From positions 1 to 64,000 of the forward strand of contig MU839098.1 of assembly GCA_030685235.1 (NCBI GenBank): a DNA stretch of 64,000 nucleotides. The letters run 5' to 3'. Below, one piece after another: positions 12,273-24,302 of this stretch. A program made the translations under genes and the position numbers. The DNA is from Copromyces sp. CBS 386.78. Taxonomy: Eukaryota; Ascomycota; Sordariomycetes; Sordariales; Sordariaceae. Every line of letters begins with the position of its first letter. Position 1 is the first letter of the stretch. Below the pieces are notes generated by a model, which worked only from the letters and a program-made list of their open reading frames with translations, was not told the DNA's origin and did no database searches.

Positions 12273-15200
12273 TTAGTAATTGAACACCATCAAAGACGGA
12301 TTCAGCACCAATGGCGTCAGCGCATGACTGACCAGATTGATCGCCAGCGGCACAATAGCCGTGAAATCCTGAATCTCCCACCCCTTGGGCGCCCACTTGC
12401 CCAAGTAGACCATGCCGCCCGCCACGATAATCAAAAAGACATACATCCACTTGAACGTCTTGAGGATCTTGGGGATCTCCTGGAAGAAGTTGCTGTTTTC
12501 TTTCTCTTTGGAGGTGGCGCCCCATTGCATGTCGATGTGGAACAGATGAGCGAGTAGAGCGGTGGTGACGTGGAACGACAACCCCCCAAAGAATACCGTG
12601 AGCATGGGCGTCCATTTGAAGTTTTCGCATAGCGAAGAGAGTAAAGAGCGGTCGCCGGTGCGGTACCGCAGCGCGGCAAGGGCGATGTGGCCCATAATGT
12701 TGAAGACGACCACCAAAGACACAAAGACTTGCCAGGAGGACATGTACGCGTGGTCTAGCGTGTCGACGAACCAGCCCACGAGGAAATAGTTGAGCAGCGT
12801 CAACATGAGCGCCGAGGCCAGGGCAAAGTAAGAGCAGATGTAAGCGAAAATGGAAATCTTGGAGGAATACATGATGTTGGAACCCAAGAAGGTATAGAAA
12901 AGGGGTGTAAAGGGCCCCTTGAAGATCCAGCGATGGAGAGGGTGGAAAATCATTTCCGAAACGCCGTAGGCGTATTTTTGCCAGCGGGCGATCTCGTCGT
13001 AGATTGTGAGAGAGACGCCTTCTTGGAATTGCGTGCCGTGGTAGGAGGCGATGCGCACGATGGAGCCTTTGATTTGGAGCCGGAGAGCGATGTCGAAGTC
13101 TTCAGAGACGTGCGACTCGGACCAGTAGGCTATGTACTCGTTGGCTTCGGGGACACCGACGTCTTGGACGGCTGTCAAGGGGGATTTGTTAGTAGGAGGA
13201 TGGGGTAAATGGGTGGAAGGGAAAAAAACGTACCTTGCCAGCGGAGAAAAGCGTTGTGACCGACAAAGGGAGCGACTTCGCCTGACCCGATGGAGAACCG
13301 AATGGCTGTGTAGACGAGGTTGGTGAAGAAGGTAATGCCGTTTTCGAAATAGTCCCACGAGACTTGCATCACGCCGGTGGAGTGTTGGACGATGGCGACT
13401 TCGGGGGAGAGGAACATTTCAGCGGCTCCGTAGAGGAGGCAGTCGACGGGCTGTCGTTCGTTCAATGTCAGTCACAATCCAATCAAAGAAAAAAAACAAC
13501 AGACAGGGTAAAGTACTCACCACACGGGTATCAGAGTCAACAATCAGAATGTACTCTCCCATCCTGATGTTACCAGCCGCCTGAGCAAGCGGGTTCTCCT
13601 CGAGCACTCTCGCGAGAGCAGCCTGGTACATCTCCTCTTCCTCTTGCTCATCAATGAGGTCGGTGCCCTCGGCAGCCAACTTGGCATCCACCATTTCCTG
13701 GAGGTACTTCTCGACCTTTTGGGAGATGTTGAGGGCGAAGTTCATGTTGGAGGCCTTCTTGAACTTGCCCTTGCGGATGAAACCGTTGTCGCCGTGCTTA
13801 GGACGGGCAACCCAGCCGATGTGATTGTCGTGGTAGAACTCGATGCGCTTCTGCGCTTCCTCTTCGGAGATGACGCGCATACCGTCGTCGTTGATGAAGA
13901 TTGAGGCGGAGCCTTACAACATACTCAAGTCAGCTTTCGGCCTCACTAGCGTAGTTAGACGGGGACGAGGACGGGGAAGGAGACACTCACCACCATGACT
14001 CTCATAAAAAGAAATAGCCGCCTGCAAACTCCTCACAGTCGGAATGATAACGCTCTCCATACCCTCCTTATAAACCGGCATCTGAATCGTGATATGCGGC
14101 GCCGTGAACCCGTCCATGTACGCCCTCCTCAGGCTCGGCTTGATGCACGAGTAGAACCTCGAGTTGGTATGCTGTCCACCAATGGGGCCAACAATCTGGA
14201 ACAGGTTTGAGAAAATGACCTGGAAGAAGAACAGACTGACACACAGCAAGAACGGCACGCAGACAATCAGCGCCAAGCGGATGTACGTCCCGTCGACGAC
14301 GCACTCGATCAGCAGCTGTGAGATGTAGGTACCGAAGAGGAGGACAATGCCCAGGCACATAGCCATGCCGACGAAAAAAGCGGATGTGCGCTGGACGGGA
14401 CGCTGTAGAGACTCCTTGGCATCGACAGACTCGTCCTTCTCAAGCTGTTCGGCGCTGTCGTTGGGGAGAGCGCCCATGGTACCCGGTCCCGGGGTCGAGG
14501 GCTTCTCGGCTTTGTAGATGGAAGTGTTGGTGGAGAGAACCGAGTTCGGTCGCGATGGGGCTTGGAGACGGCCGAACGGTAGTTGACCTGTTCCCCAGAC
14601 CATGGCGAGCAGCTTCTCCTCTATCCTGGCGGCTGTGGGCACGATGTGCAGCAGGTCATCGTGCCATACGAGCACAATGCCTTCTTGTCGGACCAAGCAG
14701 GCGTATTGGAACTTCTTGACGTTGGCGGGTACCATGCTGTTGAGGCACTCGGCGATTTGAAGTTGAGAACCGTCCATGAGCTTGAGTTCGGATTGGTTGG
14801 GGCTGAGGGAGGAGAGGATGCCGTCGAGCATCTCGGGCTTCATGGTGAAGGCGATGACAAGGTTGAGCCTCTGTACACAGGAAGTGACTGCCTGTGACAG
14901 ATCCTCTGGGTATGTGACATATTGTCCTCGGGATTTCTTGTATAGCACTCCGTAACCATTTGGTGACCGCCTTTCTTTCTCGGGAGGCATCCATCCGGCC
15001 TTCTCTATTTGCTTACTGAGGTACTTGATCATCTGGTAGAGGTATAAAGTTAGTGCCTATTCTTCAGAAGTTGTATGCCTTGGTGACTTACTGTCTTAAA
15101 CCTGAACTCGTCGGCATATGTCACCGGCGTTGACATCCCCGTCTGATCCGAGGCCACTGATAGAGCACTGCCTGTCCCATTCTGAGTGTAGAAAGACCCG

Positions 15201-15379
15201 GGGCCTTGGAGTTCCGAAGTTGGGGGAGTATCGACACCACTGATGGGTTCATGTTGGAAGTTGGATCGTAGTGGTGAGTTGAGAGGTGAAGGGAAGTCTG
15301 ATGGTGTAGAAGAAGGATTCCTCGAAGGAGGTAGAGGTCGTAGAGGGAAGTCCTTCCCCCCGCTGTGTGAGCCTGCCAT
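12273..15379 (-). CDS. cps-1: Family-2 glycosyltransferase, CPS1-type polysaccharide synthase
   Basis: Five exons read right to left: 15379-15092, 15032-13991, 13912-13521, 13450-13234 and 13171-12273, joined at consensus splice sites with the frame kept (945 aa). Residues 1-310 are a cytoplasmic Ser/Pro-rich region. Two membrane segments follow (about 314-335 and 347-369), then the GT2 domain: PVYKEG near 414, DSD at 569-571 for metal and nucleotide sugar, and SEDFD around 670 with the base. About five C-terminal membrane segments follow. The usual QxxRW motif reads EIARW (706-710). This family makes a surface polysaccharide; N. crassa CPS-1 is known to act in cell-wall formation and the related ZtGT2 in hyphal growth on surfaces. 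It should sit in the plasma membrane or secretory pathway. A classical chitin synthase is excluded by the missing QxRRW and chitin-synthase domains. Confidence 0.9.
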
Positions 15380-18300
15380 CTTGATATTAAATCCTTGTCG
15401 AAACAGTGACGAGTGTCGATGATGAAGATGAACTCGTGACTAGATGACGACGACCGAATGTTAGACCAGTAGATGAACGAGCGTACGAGTTCAAAGAGAG
15501 ACTCTATTAGACAGAGATGCTGATGATGTCTTCCTCGCACATGCCCAAAAGTAGGTAAAGCTGAGTGAGAGTTGTAAGAGATATTAGAATCCTCCGAGTC
15601 CGCTATTCTAAAGAGCGAAAGTGGGATGCCAGAGGACAACAGCGTGAAGTGAGGATATATCGACGAGGGAGGGGCGAGATGGAAGCAAGCGAAAGAAGAA
15701 AATAGCAGTGGGGGTTTTCGCTCAGGGCGGCACCGGCATCGCCATCCGTCCATTGCACCCGCTGGTCTGGCTCAATAGCCGTGATAACGGGCTGGCTGAC
15801 TTTTGGTTGGGCGGTCTGCTAGGGGGCAATTCCCTATCATCAGGTATCATGTCGCTTTACGATATCCCCTCCTGTATGGCCCACAGATCGATAGAAGACC
15901 GGGGTTTGTTTTCTCGGCGTGATAGGAAAGCGAAGATGGCAGCGGTAGGGCAGTCGGTCCAAGCAAAGTCTCGTAGCCGTTCCAGCCCTCAGGTAGGTGA
16001 CTTCTCGGCAGCTGCCTGTCGAATCCCAAGGGAATGAATCCAGCCCAGTCCGCCATGTCAGCCAATGGACCAGGGGATCACAGCTTTGGTGATGTATTTT
16101 CTGCACACATCCATTATGGGCTTCACGGAGAGATGGTTGAGTACGAGACTAGAGTCCAGAGCCCAGGTGTTCGGGTTCAGAGCAACTGCATATCGTTCGA
16201 GTTCCCACTTGGCGGAACCGCTGTCAAATCGAATGTGGCAAAAGCTCCTTGCTTGAAGCTTCTTGGAGATAATTATCCAAAGCTTCCATCCCGAGGGAGC
16301 GGATATGAGGTACCGACAGGAAGGTTGTGTTAGTGCTCGTTCTTTCCTTGCTTTATCTCAAAGCACCTCCGTGTTTTCGCACATGCTGCTGCGAGGCTGG
16401 CGTAGGCACGAAGCCGCCAACATGATTCGGGGTTGAAAGTCGCTTTGCTCCGGCAGCGCCTTACTGTGTGACGTTGATGAGAGAGAGGGGCATGGTTGTG
16501 TTGCTCGTTCCATTATTGCTAATATCTTGTGGCTTCGCTCATGGAGAACTGGGCTGGAAGCTGGTCTCGCGTGGTTCAAGCGACGATAACAGGGGCAACT
16601 TTGACAACGGACAATGCATGGCAACAAACGCCTTTTTCGTTCAAGCGTTTGTTTTTTCCAGCTACCGACGAATCCCGTATGCTATTCCGGCTGTAGAAAG
16701 TTTGCTGGAAAGTTGAATATTCGCATAATTTCTGTCTCGATATGCTGTTACTGGCTAAGAGTGTTGTCGCCATGCCGTCGTGGTGGAGGGTAGATCGTCA
16801 GGGGTAAGGAACGTGCTCTAGAGTGTTGTATCGACTTGAATTCCCATTTGGGATTATGAGGCGCATGTTTCTACCCGGTGTGGCTTGGAGAGTCAGTGCT
16901 GAGTAACCTTGCACCGCTCAACGGAAGAGTGACTCTGGGAGAGGAGGGAGGACAAGGGAGCATCCGGAACAGCGGGAGCATAGTGACGTCCGCACGGTTG
17001 GTACTGTTGTCAGAGTACTTTTGTGTTCTCATGAAATATGTACCCAGGGTTCTGTCACTCTGAATGAGGCGTCCTGTCACCTATTTTGGAATCCCTCCTC
17101 CACTCGCAAACCGATGAATGATATTGGAGAACCACGAGATGGCGAGAACTGGTCCCTGCAGGTCCCTGGTCTGCCCTAGTGGTGGATCTTATAGTAGATC
17201 TCCATCTGGGATGATCGAGATGTCGTCGCTTATCGAGTGCTGTTCTTGACGATAACTGGAGGGCACCAATGTGACTTTAACCTTTAAGCTTTCCTAGTCC
17301 TCAGGTCGTTGGGAGCCCTTGGTGGACCGCCTAGTTTGAGCCCTTGCGAGCATCTAGACTCCTAAGGACATGGGGATTGATACCGACCCGAGTGAGTGGA
17401 AGAGACCGTCCAGCTTTCGAACATGCTGTTGAGTCAGTGCTGAGGATACTGGAGAACACACAGTATTCTTCTGGGTCTAAACCAAATTTAGAAGCGTGCA
17501 GCTGCATGATCGTGTTGTTGTGATCGCAAACATTTGCATAATTGTCGGTGTGTCTTGTTTGTTCCCCTTGTTGTTATCTTTTTCGGTTTCGAAATCCGGC
17601 AAAGACTTCCAGAGAATGTTGTTGACTTTGACATTGGAGCCGCAAGAGTCGCTCTCGTGTTGCAATTTAAAAAATGATGCACCCCTCTTCTCGTTCCTGC
17701 GTCAAGCCGTGCCGCCTCTGAAGCATTCGAAGCGCTGTGTGGGTGACAGTGGGTGTCGTGAACGCGGTTCGTGGTGATACTTGCAGTGACGGGAAGAGGG
17801 AAAGGCGAAGTTGTCGTCGAGTAGTCTCAGCTCAGACCTGCTACCTCCAAAAATCCGCCCCACATCGTACCCCACCTCAACCAATCAGCGCCCATTTATT
17901 CATTCATTCTATGTGGGGCGGGAGTGGAGCTCGTGACGAGGGCGTCTGTGGCAGAGACTATCGTCGAGTAGAGATACCTTACTTTGATACCACCTCACTG
18001 TCCCCCCCGTTGCATGTATCGAAAGCCTTCCCAAAGTAGGTCCGTGGGACAAAACGGAACGTCCTCCACAGATCCATGCGGCACCAATCCAAAACGGCAG
18101 CTTTCGCGTTAACGAATAGACAGTGGGGTTATAGTGGATACAGTAGCAACTTGCGTTAACACTTTTTAATCAGAACCTTAAGCCACACAAGCTTTTGAGA
18201 ACCCTGCTTGCTAGCGAGGCTAACTGAAGATGGGCTAACGTTGAAGATGACCCCGGAGACTTTTCCAACGTCTTCCGCCAACAGCAAACACAGAAGCAGT

Positions 18301-20307
18301 GATGAGGGCTTCGTCACCCGATCAATTTTGCAACAGTGTCAGGGAGCTTTTTTTTTTTTTTTTTTCGTCTGTTGTCGTGAGTGCCTCACAGTGGGGGAGA
18401 TTGCAATTTCAGCCTGAGAAGAATTCACCGTGAGTCTGGACCTCCATGATCTCAGATGCCCCCTGTCAATATCAACATCCTCTGTGCGATAATGAACGAC
18501 AACGGTGCCATTGAAGTGCCGGTGATGGAACTGATGATGATCACTGGATATGTGAACATGTCAACATCATCTCACTCAACCAAGATCTTGAAAGCCTGGA
18601 TGCAATACATCACCGGTTACACAGGAGTGACTGGTTGAAAGAAAAACTGAAGATCCGAACATGAACGGACCGTCCGCGTGGATCTACACGTTCCGCCAAC
18701 CGTTCAGAAGGCTGTGTGCTGTGTTGAAAGGGCGATTGGGCGCCATATTATGTGAGTGGTCGAGCCGTAGTGACCGCCCAACCGCGTGGCGTCCACCTGG
18801 ATCGCGAGCTGAGAGGAGAAAGAGCAGTGACGGAATAGGGGGGTGGCTTCCGAACCGCGGCACCCATATCATGACAGTTGAAATTAGTTCTCATTGGCCG
18901 CAAATATCGTGCGCTGCTTTTGGCGATTCGTCCGTTTAGAGTGTGATGAAAGGTTGACGCCGAGTAAGTTTTGGTCAATGAGGGTGTCGGGCTGAGCATC
19001 TTCCGGTTGCTGAAAGCATGATATGGTGTTGGTGTCAACTGCCTGAGGCATCTAAGGCCGATAAGGATCCGAGTGTTGACGAGTAGTGATCCTGGAAAGC
19101 TCTTTCTGTGGTCTATATGGTCAGTGGAAAAGGGGTTTGTTTTGTAACTGTGTCTCTGGTTGACAGTAAACCCAATGTTGACGAGTAAACATCGTGAAAA
19201 GCTGCAACAAGACTCATATGGTCAATGGAAAAGGGACAAGCTCCTTGGTGGTGTTAAGGTGTAACGTGAAGAACAAGGAAACGATGAATAAGACATGACA
19301 GACACTCAGATTGAGCGAGTCGATTGGGCGTTGATATGGAAATCCAAACAGAACCTCAAGAACCATGTCAAACAAAGTGTCCAACAAGAAAAAGAAAGAG
19401 TCGTCGTACGTGGTCGGCTGCATCACCTCGCTGTGGTCCTGAATAGTGTCACAAGGAAATAGCTACCTACTGCCCGGTAGTCGAGAAGCCCCTTTCGTTA
19501 AACTAATCAAACATCCTCACAAAACTAGCAGGCGCGGGCAGATGGGGCACAAGATCCGGTCCAGTGTTGGTTTCTTTTTTTCTTTTTTTTTTCTTTTTTT
19601 TTTGGGAGGCTCGGCGGTCAGTATTCGTCCGAGCCATTCTCGCTCCTGCCTTGTCGCCATGTGCCTGCCCTTTGAGATGGTGAATAAATGGAGCGAACTG
19701 CCAGTCACGGCCGGCAATGATCCGGTTCGGCGGGGCGTGTTCTGCAAAAAGTCTTCCGATGTTGTGTGGTGTTTCTTCCTGCCTTCTGGCGAGTTGCTAG
19801 GTCCCTTCCTTCCTTCCGTAACTCGGGATACGAGTCGTGGCCAACGAAAAGGACGAAAGGAAGCCGAACGAAAGCAAACAAAAACCTGGAACTCAGGTTA
19901 AGCACACAAGTTGCAGACCGTCATGGGATCAAAACCACTGCACTCTCTCTCTCTCTCTGATTACTTGCGATTGACTGACTGCTATACCAAGCAGCCTCCT
20001 GAGTTGGATGTTACCTAAACATCTTCCAGCCCCGATAATGGACAGCACTTGAGAGATACTCTATATAGGGTATTTTAGGGAGTCCAGTGACAATTGATCC
20101 CTTATTTTGCAATGGTCTATATCATGGTGCACCAGGCAGTTTTGTAATTCTTTTAATGCCTCGAAATGTTTAACCGCATCCTCCCTCCATCCATCCGACC
20201 TTGGTCCTGTCACCCACCCTGTCACACACATCACACATTAACCCAGGTATTACATATACAAGACAGTCTAGGAATAGGAAAGAAAAGACTTCATGGCAAC
20301 ATATGTT
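15380..20307. other. 4.9-kb intergenic region, no convincing gene
   Basis: Lies between the start of cps-1 and the 3' end of the GH16 gene, both on the minus strand. Only short frames without recognisable domains occur on either strand. It contains simple tracts: a T run at 18,348-18,365, T/C-rich sequence at 19,570-19,602 and a CT repeat near 19,942. The right-hand part next to 20,308 should include the GH16 3' UTR, and the left part the cps-1 promoter and 5' UTR. An unrecognised small or non-coding gene cannot be ruled out. Confidence 0.5.
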
Positions 20308-21885
20308 CTAGCAAGCACCCTTCTTCCACATCCTAACCGACTTCACAGTCATACCACGCTGATCGCCCTCTCCCCAGGTCGGCAGCCACTGGTCAGCCGC
20401 GGACCAGAAAGTCCACTGAGAGTTGGTGGCTGAGTCAAGCCAGGGTTTATTTCCCTTGTTGTCACTATTTCATTTTCATCTCGTCAGCATTATATCGTCC
20501 AAAACCCGCACCACAAGAAACTCGAAAGTTGTGACTTACGGAAACCACCCAATTTTGCTCCCCACAGCCACATTTAAAATCAAATAAAACGGCTGATCAA
20601 ACGGCGCGTTTCCTGTCTGTGAATCACTTCCCGCCCAGGGGTTTTCAAACAGCGTATCATTCTCCTTCATCTGGGCAAACTCGCCCTTCTTCCAGAGGTC
20701 TTCTTTCTGATTGAACCCAACGTGCATAATCTGCGTGAGCCGGTTATTGAGGTAAAAGTAAATGTACTTCTCGTCCCACTCGAGGCCGAACGTGTGGAAG
20801 CTTTCGGAGAAATCGCCGCGCTTGAGACGCTTGGCCGCGGTGGTTCGCCAGTAGGCGTCTGTTTGTGTCGAGGGACCCCAGTGCAGGGAGCCGTAGTAGA
20901 GATCACGTCCGCCGGCTTCGTAGTCGTACCCGTTGCCGCGCGATTCCATGATGTCGATTTCGCCGGAGCGGGGCCAGACGCCGTAGGTGGAGTCCTGAGG
21001 CATCATCCCTTGAATTGCTGTTAGTACGATGTGTTAAAAGAGAGTTGGAGAGGGACACTTACAGATGGCGGGCCAAAGCCAGTCTCCCTTGGGAAGCTTT
21101 GCGACAACTTCGACACGTCCGTATCGGAGTGTCTTGGTGTCCTTGGTAACCAGACGAGCGGAGCGGACGGGTGGGATCATGGCACCCGTCTTTGGGTCAG
21201 ACATGGCCATGCAAGAGGCATTGGTTGTGCCCGTGCAGGACTTGTCTTTCCTCAGATCGAGCGTGTAGTTGGCAAATAGCTGGTCATTGGTGATGTCTGT
21301 CGTCTCGTTCGTGAGAGTCGGGACAATGTGCAGTCCTTCCCCGTCGATGTACGAGTTCTTGGGATCGGTAGTGGTCCAGTCGAAGGACCCTGTTCCGAAA
21401 CCATCGAGCTATAGTAGCCATGTAAGAATGGTATTGTAGGAAATTGAATAAGAGGAATGTAAACATACCGTCACCATGTGTCTCCAAACACTCGTATCCA
21501 GCGTCTTGAAGTCATCCTCAAACACCAGACAAAACGGCCCAGTCTGGTATTGTCTGATGCCCATAAAGCAGATGAGACCAGCACCCGCCAACCCGACCAA
21601 ACACCAGGCGATCACAATCCAGTCGTTCCACCTGGTCTTCTTCATGGCCGGGTCAGCAAGCCATGGCTTCTCGTACTCTCCTCGGAGCCGGTAGCTCTTG
21701 AACGTCCTCTTTGCCGCCCTTGGTAGCGTTGCCGATGACTGTCTCGAGGAAGTATATATCGATCCGGGTCTACTTGAGTCCCATCCGGTGGCGGCGCTGT
21801 TGACATCTAATCCTCCTGGGCCGGTGCTGAGTCGGTCCCGGTTGCCGTAGGAGGATATTATCTTGGCGGTGAGGTCGTTGGACAT
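20308..21885 (-). CDS. GH16 family glucanase-like type II membrane protein
   Basis: Four exons right to left: 21885-21469, 21408-21063, 21008-20540 and 20464-20308, giving 462 aa; the introns are 60, 54 and 75 nt. Residues 1-87 are a Ser-rich cytoplasmic tail, about 88-108 one membrane anchor, and the rest an extracellular GH16 fold. The catalytic signature is intact: GEIDIME at 270-276, with E271 as expected nucleophile and E276 as acid/base, preceded by LWPAIWMMP. Enzymes of this family cleave or remodel beta-1,3(4)-glucans, so a wall-remodelling role is likely. The exact substrate cannot be read from sequence. The anchor resembles the KRE6-like layout, but the protein is shorter. Confidence 0.9.
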
Positions 21886-22300
21886 TTTGAATGTGGGTTC
21901 GACTCAAGACTCGCGAGGGGTTGTATCGATAGCCCTCAAAATGAGCAAGAGTAGTAAAAAAAAAAAAAAATAATTAACAGAACACTGTGACTGAGGTACG
22001 TAGGATGGAGCCTCAAGTCCGAGGGAGAAGGAGAAGGGGGATAATGATCAAGTTTTACTTGTAACCGTTGTAGCACAAGTTCTCCCTATGCTCTATGGTA
22101 AAAGATGGATGACGCGGGATGTGCAGGCTGTTGCTGCTTCTCCTCAGCCTCTGAAAACAATGACGATAACACTGATAACGGTTGATAGGCACAAGATCAC
22201 CTCTCTTTGGACAACCAAAGAAGTTGACCCGAAGAAAAGGCGTTGGTTTGACAAGCTGAGAAAGCTCGATGCCAGTGCCCTGGGCCTGGGCTGTCAAAGT
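21886..22300. other. GH16 upstream region up to transposon edge
   Basis: Normal-composition sequence with a 15-base A run at 21,956-21,970. It should contain the GH16 promoter, cut at about 415 bp by the transposon insertion at 22,301. No gene is seen. Confidence 0.5.
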
Positions 22301-22302
22301 TA
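22301..22302. repeat. TA target-site duplication, left copy
   Basis: TA directly flanks the CTCGTCGG inverted-repeat end and is matched by TA at 32,854-32,855, as expected for Tc1/mariner-pogo superfamily insertion. Confidence 0.8.
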
Positions 22303-22425
22303 CTCGTCGGTTAGGTGGATGTGGGCCTCGCTTATATAACCAGCCAACCGCCTCTCCTCGTCCCTCTGAGAGTCGGTCTTTTTACTTGTAACGCGCAAGC
22401 TCTATAACGGTCAGATATCTACACA
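22303..22425 (+). repeat. Left terminal inverted repeat (123 bp)
   Basis: Reverse complement of 32,731-32,853 with about seven differences, all transitions. A TATATAA sequence at 22,333-22,339, about 180 bp before the transposase ATG, could be its TATA box; the right copy has CATAA-type sequence at the same place. Confidence 0.9.
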
Positions 22426-22519
22426 ACGCAACAACATCACCAGTTTTTACTGCACCACACTGTGAATAGCATTAATCTGCTCGTCTCGTTGAGCTCTATC
22501 TTTTGCATATATTTTCATT

Positions 22520-23830
22520 ATGCCTGTTTTTGATAACGATGTTGCATTATAGGCCGAGAAGGCCGCCCGCTACTTTTTTGTAAGCTAGACCGCTACGGCT
22601 ACCTGGGCTACTATTATACGCTTAAAGGCTAATAATAAGGCTAGAAATAAGGGAAAGATTACGTATAAAAGTGCTGGGGAACGATTTGACGTTACTGAAG
22701 CTATTGTCAAAAAATATATAATGTTTATTAGGGATAGGAAGCCGTTATTAATTAGTGAAAAGGCTTATTAACTACTAGTACTAACTACGGAGGAAAATAA
22801 GGCACTTAATATTATAGTCTAGATAGTTGACCGCGGGCTCTTTCCTCTAAATAATTCCTTCTTTATTAAATTAGTTAATTAATTGCGGGCTCAACGGGTA
22901 TACCCTCCTTCTACTAGCATTTATAGAGAGTAGCCTATGGAGTGGCGTAAATAATATTTAGAATTTGAATTTAAAGTAGCTAGTTTTAAAGATGTAAAGC
23001 GGATAAGCATTGAAGCTTAATTAGATTTTTTTAAAGATTGGTTTAAAGAGGTGAAGGCGGTATACGATGGCTTTAATATTAAGGAGGAGAACGTTTAGAA
23101 TATAGATGAGAGTCCGTTTTAAGTAGGGGAAATGAAGGGAATTATAAAGGTAAGATAATATATTTATATCCTCCTATGTTGATTTATTGTATCTCCCTAT
23201 ATTAATTAGTATATAGATAGGTGCTTTTTGTAAAGAATAGAGCCCGTACAAGGAGGGTTATTTTCAACCCTAGTAATAAGGAGAGTCTTATTACTATTAA
23301 TACTATATTTGCTGCAGTAAAGAGTATTCTATCTTTTTTAATATTTAAAGTATAGATTATAGTAAGTTAATTGTAATTAACGTTGATTGTAGTTAATTAA
23401 TTCGATTTATAGGTATAGGGTAACGTGTAAGCTAGTTACGAGGTTGATTTAGATGTCGTTATTATAAATATTACAATTGGATATAATAATGCTTATTGTA
23501 TATTATAGTAGATAAGGTATTTTAATAAGTATTCGTTTAAATTGTCCCCCTCCTTTGATAGCTATACTATTAATGAGTAGTTTAATTTATTATTAGATTG
23601 CCCGCCCCCCTTTGAAAGACTAGAGCCGGTTGAAGGGGATAGGGTAATGGCTAGTATTTCGTCTATTACGAAATCGAGGGTATATAGGGTGTTGTTTATA
23701 GATGGATTTGAAGCCTATGAGGATTTATATATCCTATAGTACTGTGATGCTTTCGATATTATCCCTTTTACCCTACCTTTATATACTAGCTACGTGTTCC
23801 AGCCGCTTAATGTAGGGGTTTATTAAGTAG
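22520..23830 (+). pseudogene. 5' part of decayed Fot1/pogo-like transposase
   Basis: One frame from the ATG at 22,520 has stops only where Gln (or Trp) codons are expected. Visible landmarks are an N-terminal helix-turn-helix-like region; the 'NIDESPF' motif near 23,100, which carries the first Asp of the DDE triad in this family; 'LFIDGFEAYED' near 23,690 with the second; and 'FQPLNVGVY' near 23,800, the equivalent of the conserved LQPLDVG, where the third Asp is now Asn, consistent with RIP. The frame is then broken by the gypsy insertion at 23,831 and continues from 31,178. Confidence 0.85.
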
Positions 23831-23835
23831 TTAAG
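23831..23835. repeat. TTAAG target-site duplication of gypsy element, left copy
   Basis: TTAAG directly precedes the 5' LTR and is repeated at 31,173-31,177 directly after the 3' LTR. It falls inside the transposase frame (Val-Lys codons). Confidence 0.9.
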
Positions 23836-24067
23836 TATTACAAGATTACCTGTGATGGCACATAGCACTGGGCACTGCATAGTCGAGTCCATTGGCCATT
23901 GGCCAATAGGACCGCATATACGCACGCATTAGTAGGCCTCGGTCTGGATCCGAGTACGGTATAGCCTGCCTTATATTTAGACCGCACTCCTCCCTCCTCT
24001 CCTTCTTTCCTTCCTCGTATAATTATGTATATCTAACTATACCCCCAATAATATTATCCCCGTAATA
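23836..24067 (+). repeat. 5' LTR of gypsy element (232 bp)
   Basis: Begins TATTACAAGATTACC and ends CCCCGTAATA; the same-length LTR is at 30,941-31,172. Nearly all differences between the two are C/T or G/A. The 5' copy keeps more C and G in its first 100 bases (for example GGCACATAGCACTGGGCAC), so it has been hit less in that part. Confidence 0.92.
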
Positions 24068-24302
24068 GTTAATTATACCTACTATTACGCTACGCGCGTA
24101 TACTTTAAAATAAATTCATCGCCGCCGTCGTAAATATTTCCGACGAGCCCGCAATTTCGTTATACTACAATATACCTCTCTTTCATCGTATTACGACAGA
24201 CTTCTTTTTCGTTACTATAAAATAATTAACGGATATTGTTTACGCTATAAGGTAGTAAGTATTTACGCTATAAAGTAGTAAATATTAATTATAATTATTT
24301 AA

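Noticed and set aside
12064..12630. 188-codon minus-strand frame overlapping the end of cps-1
   Set aside because: Out of frame with the conserved C-terminal membrane segments of the synthase; no domain.
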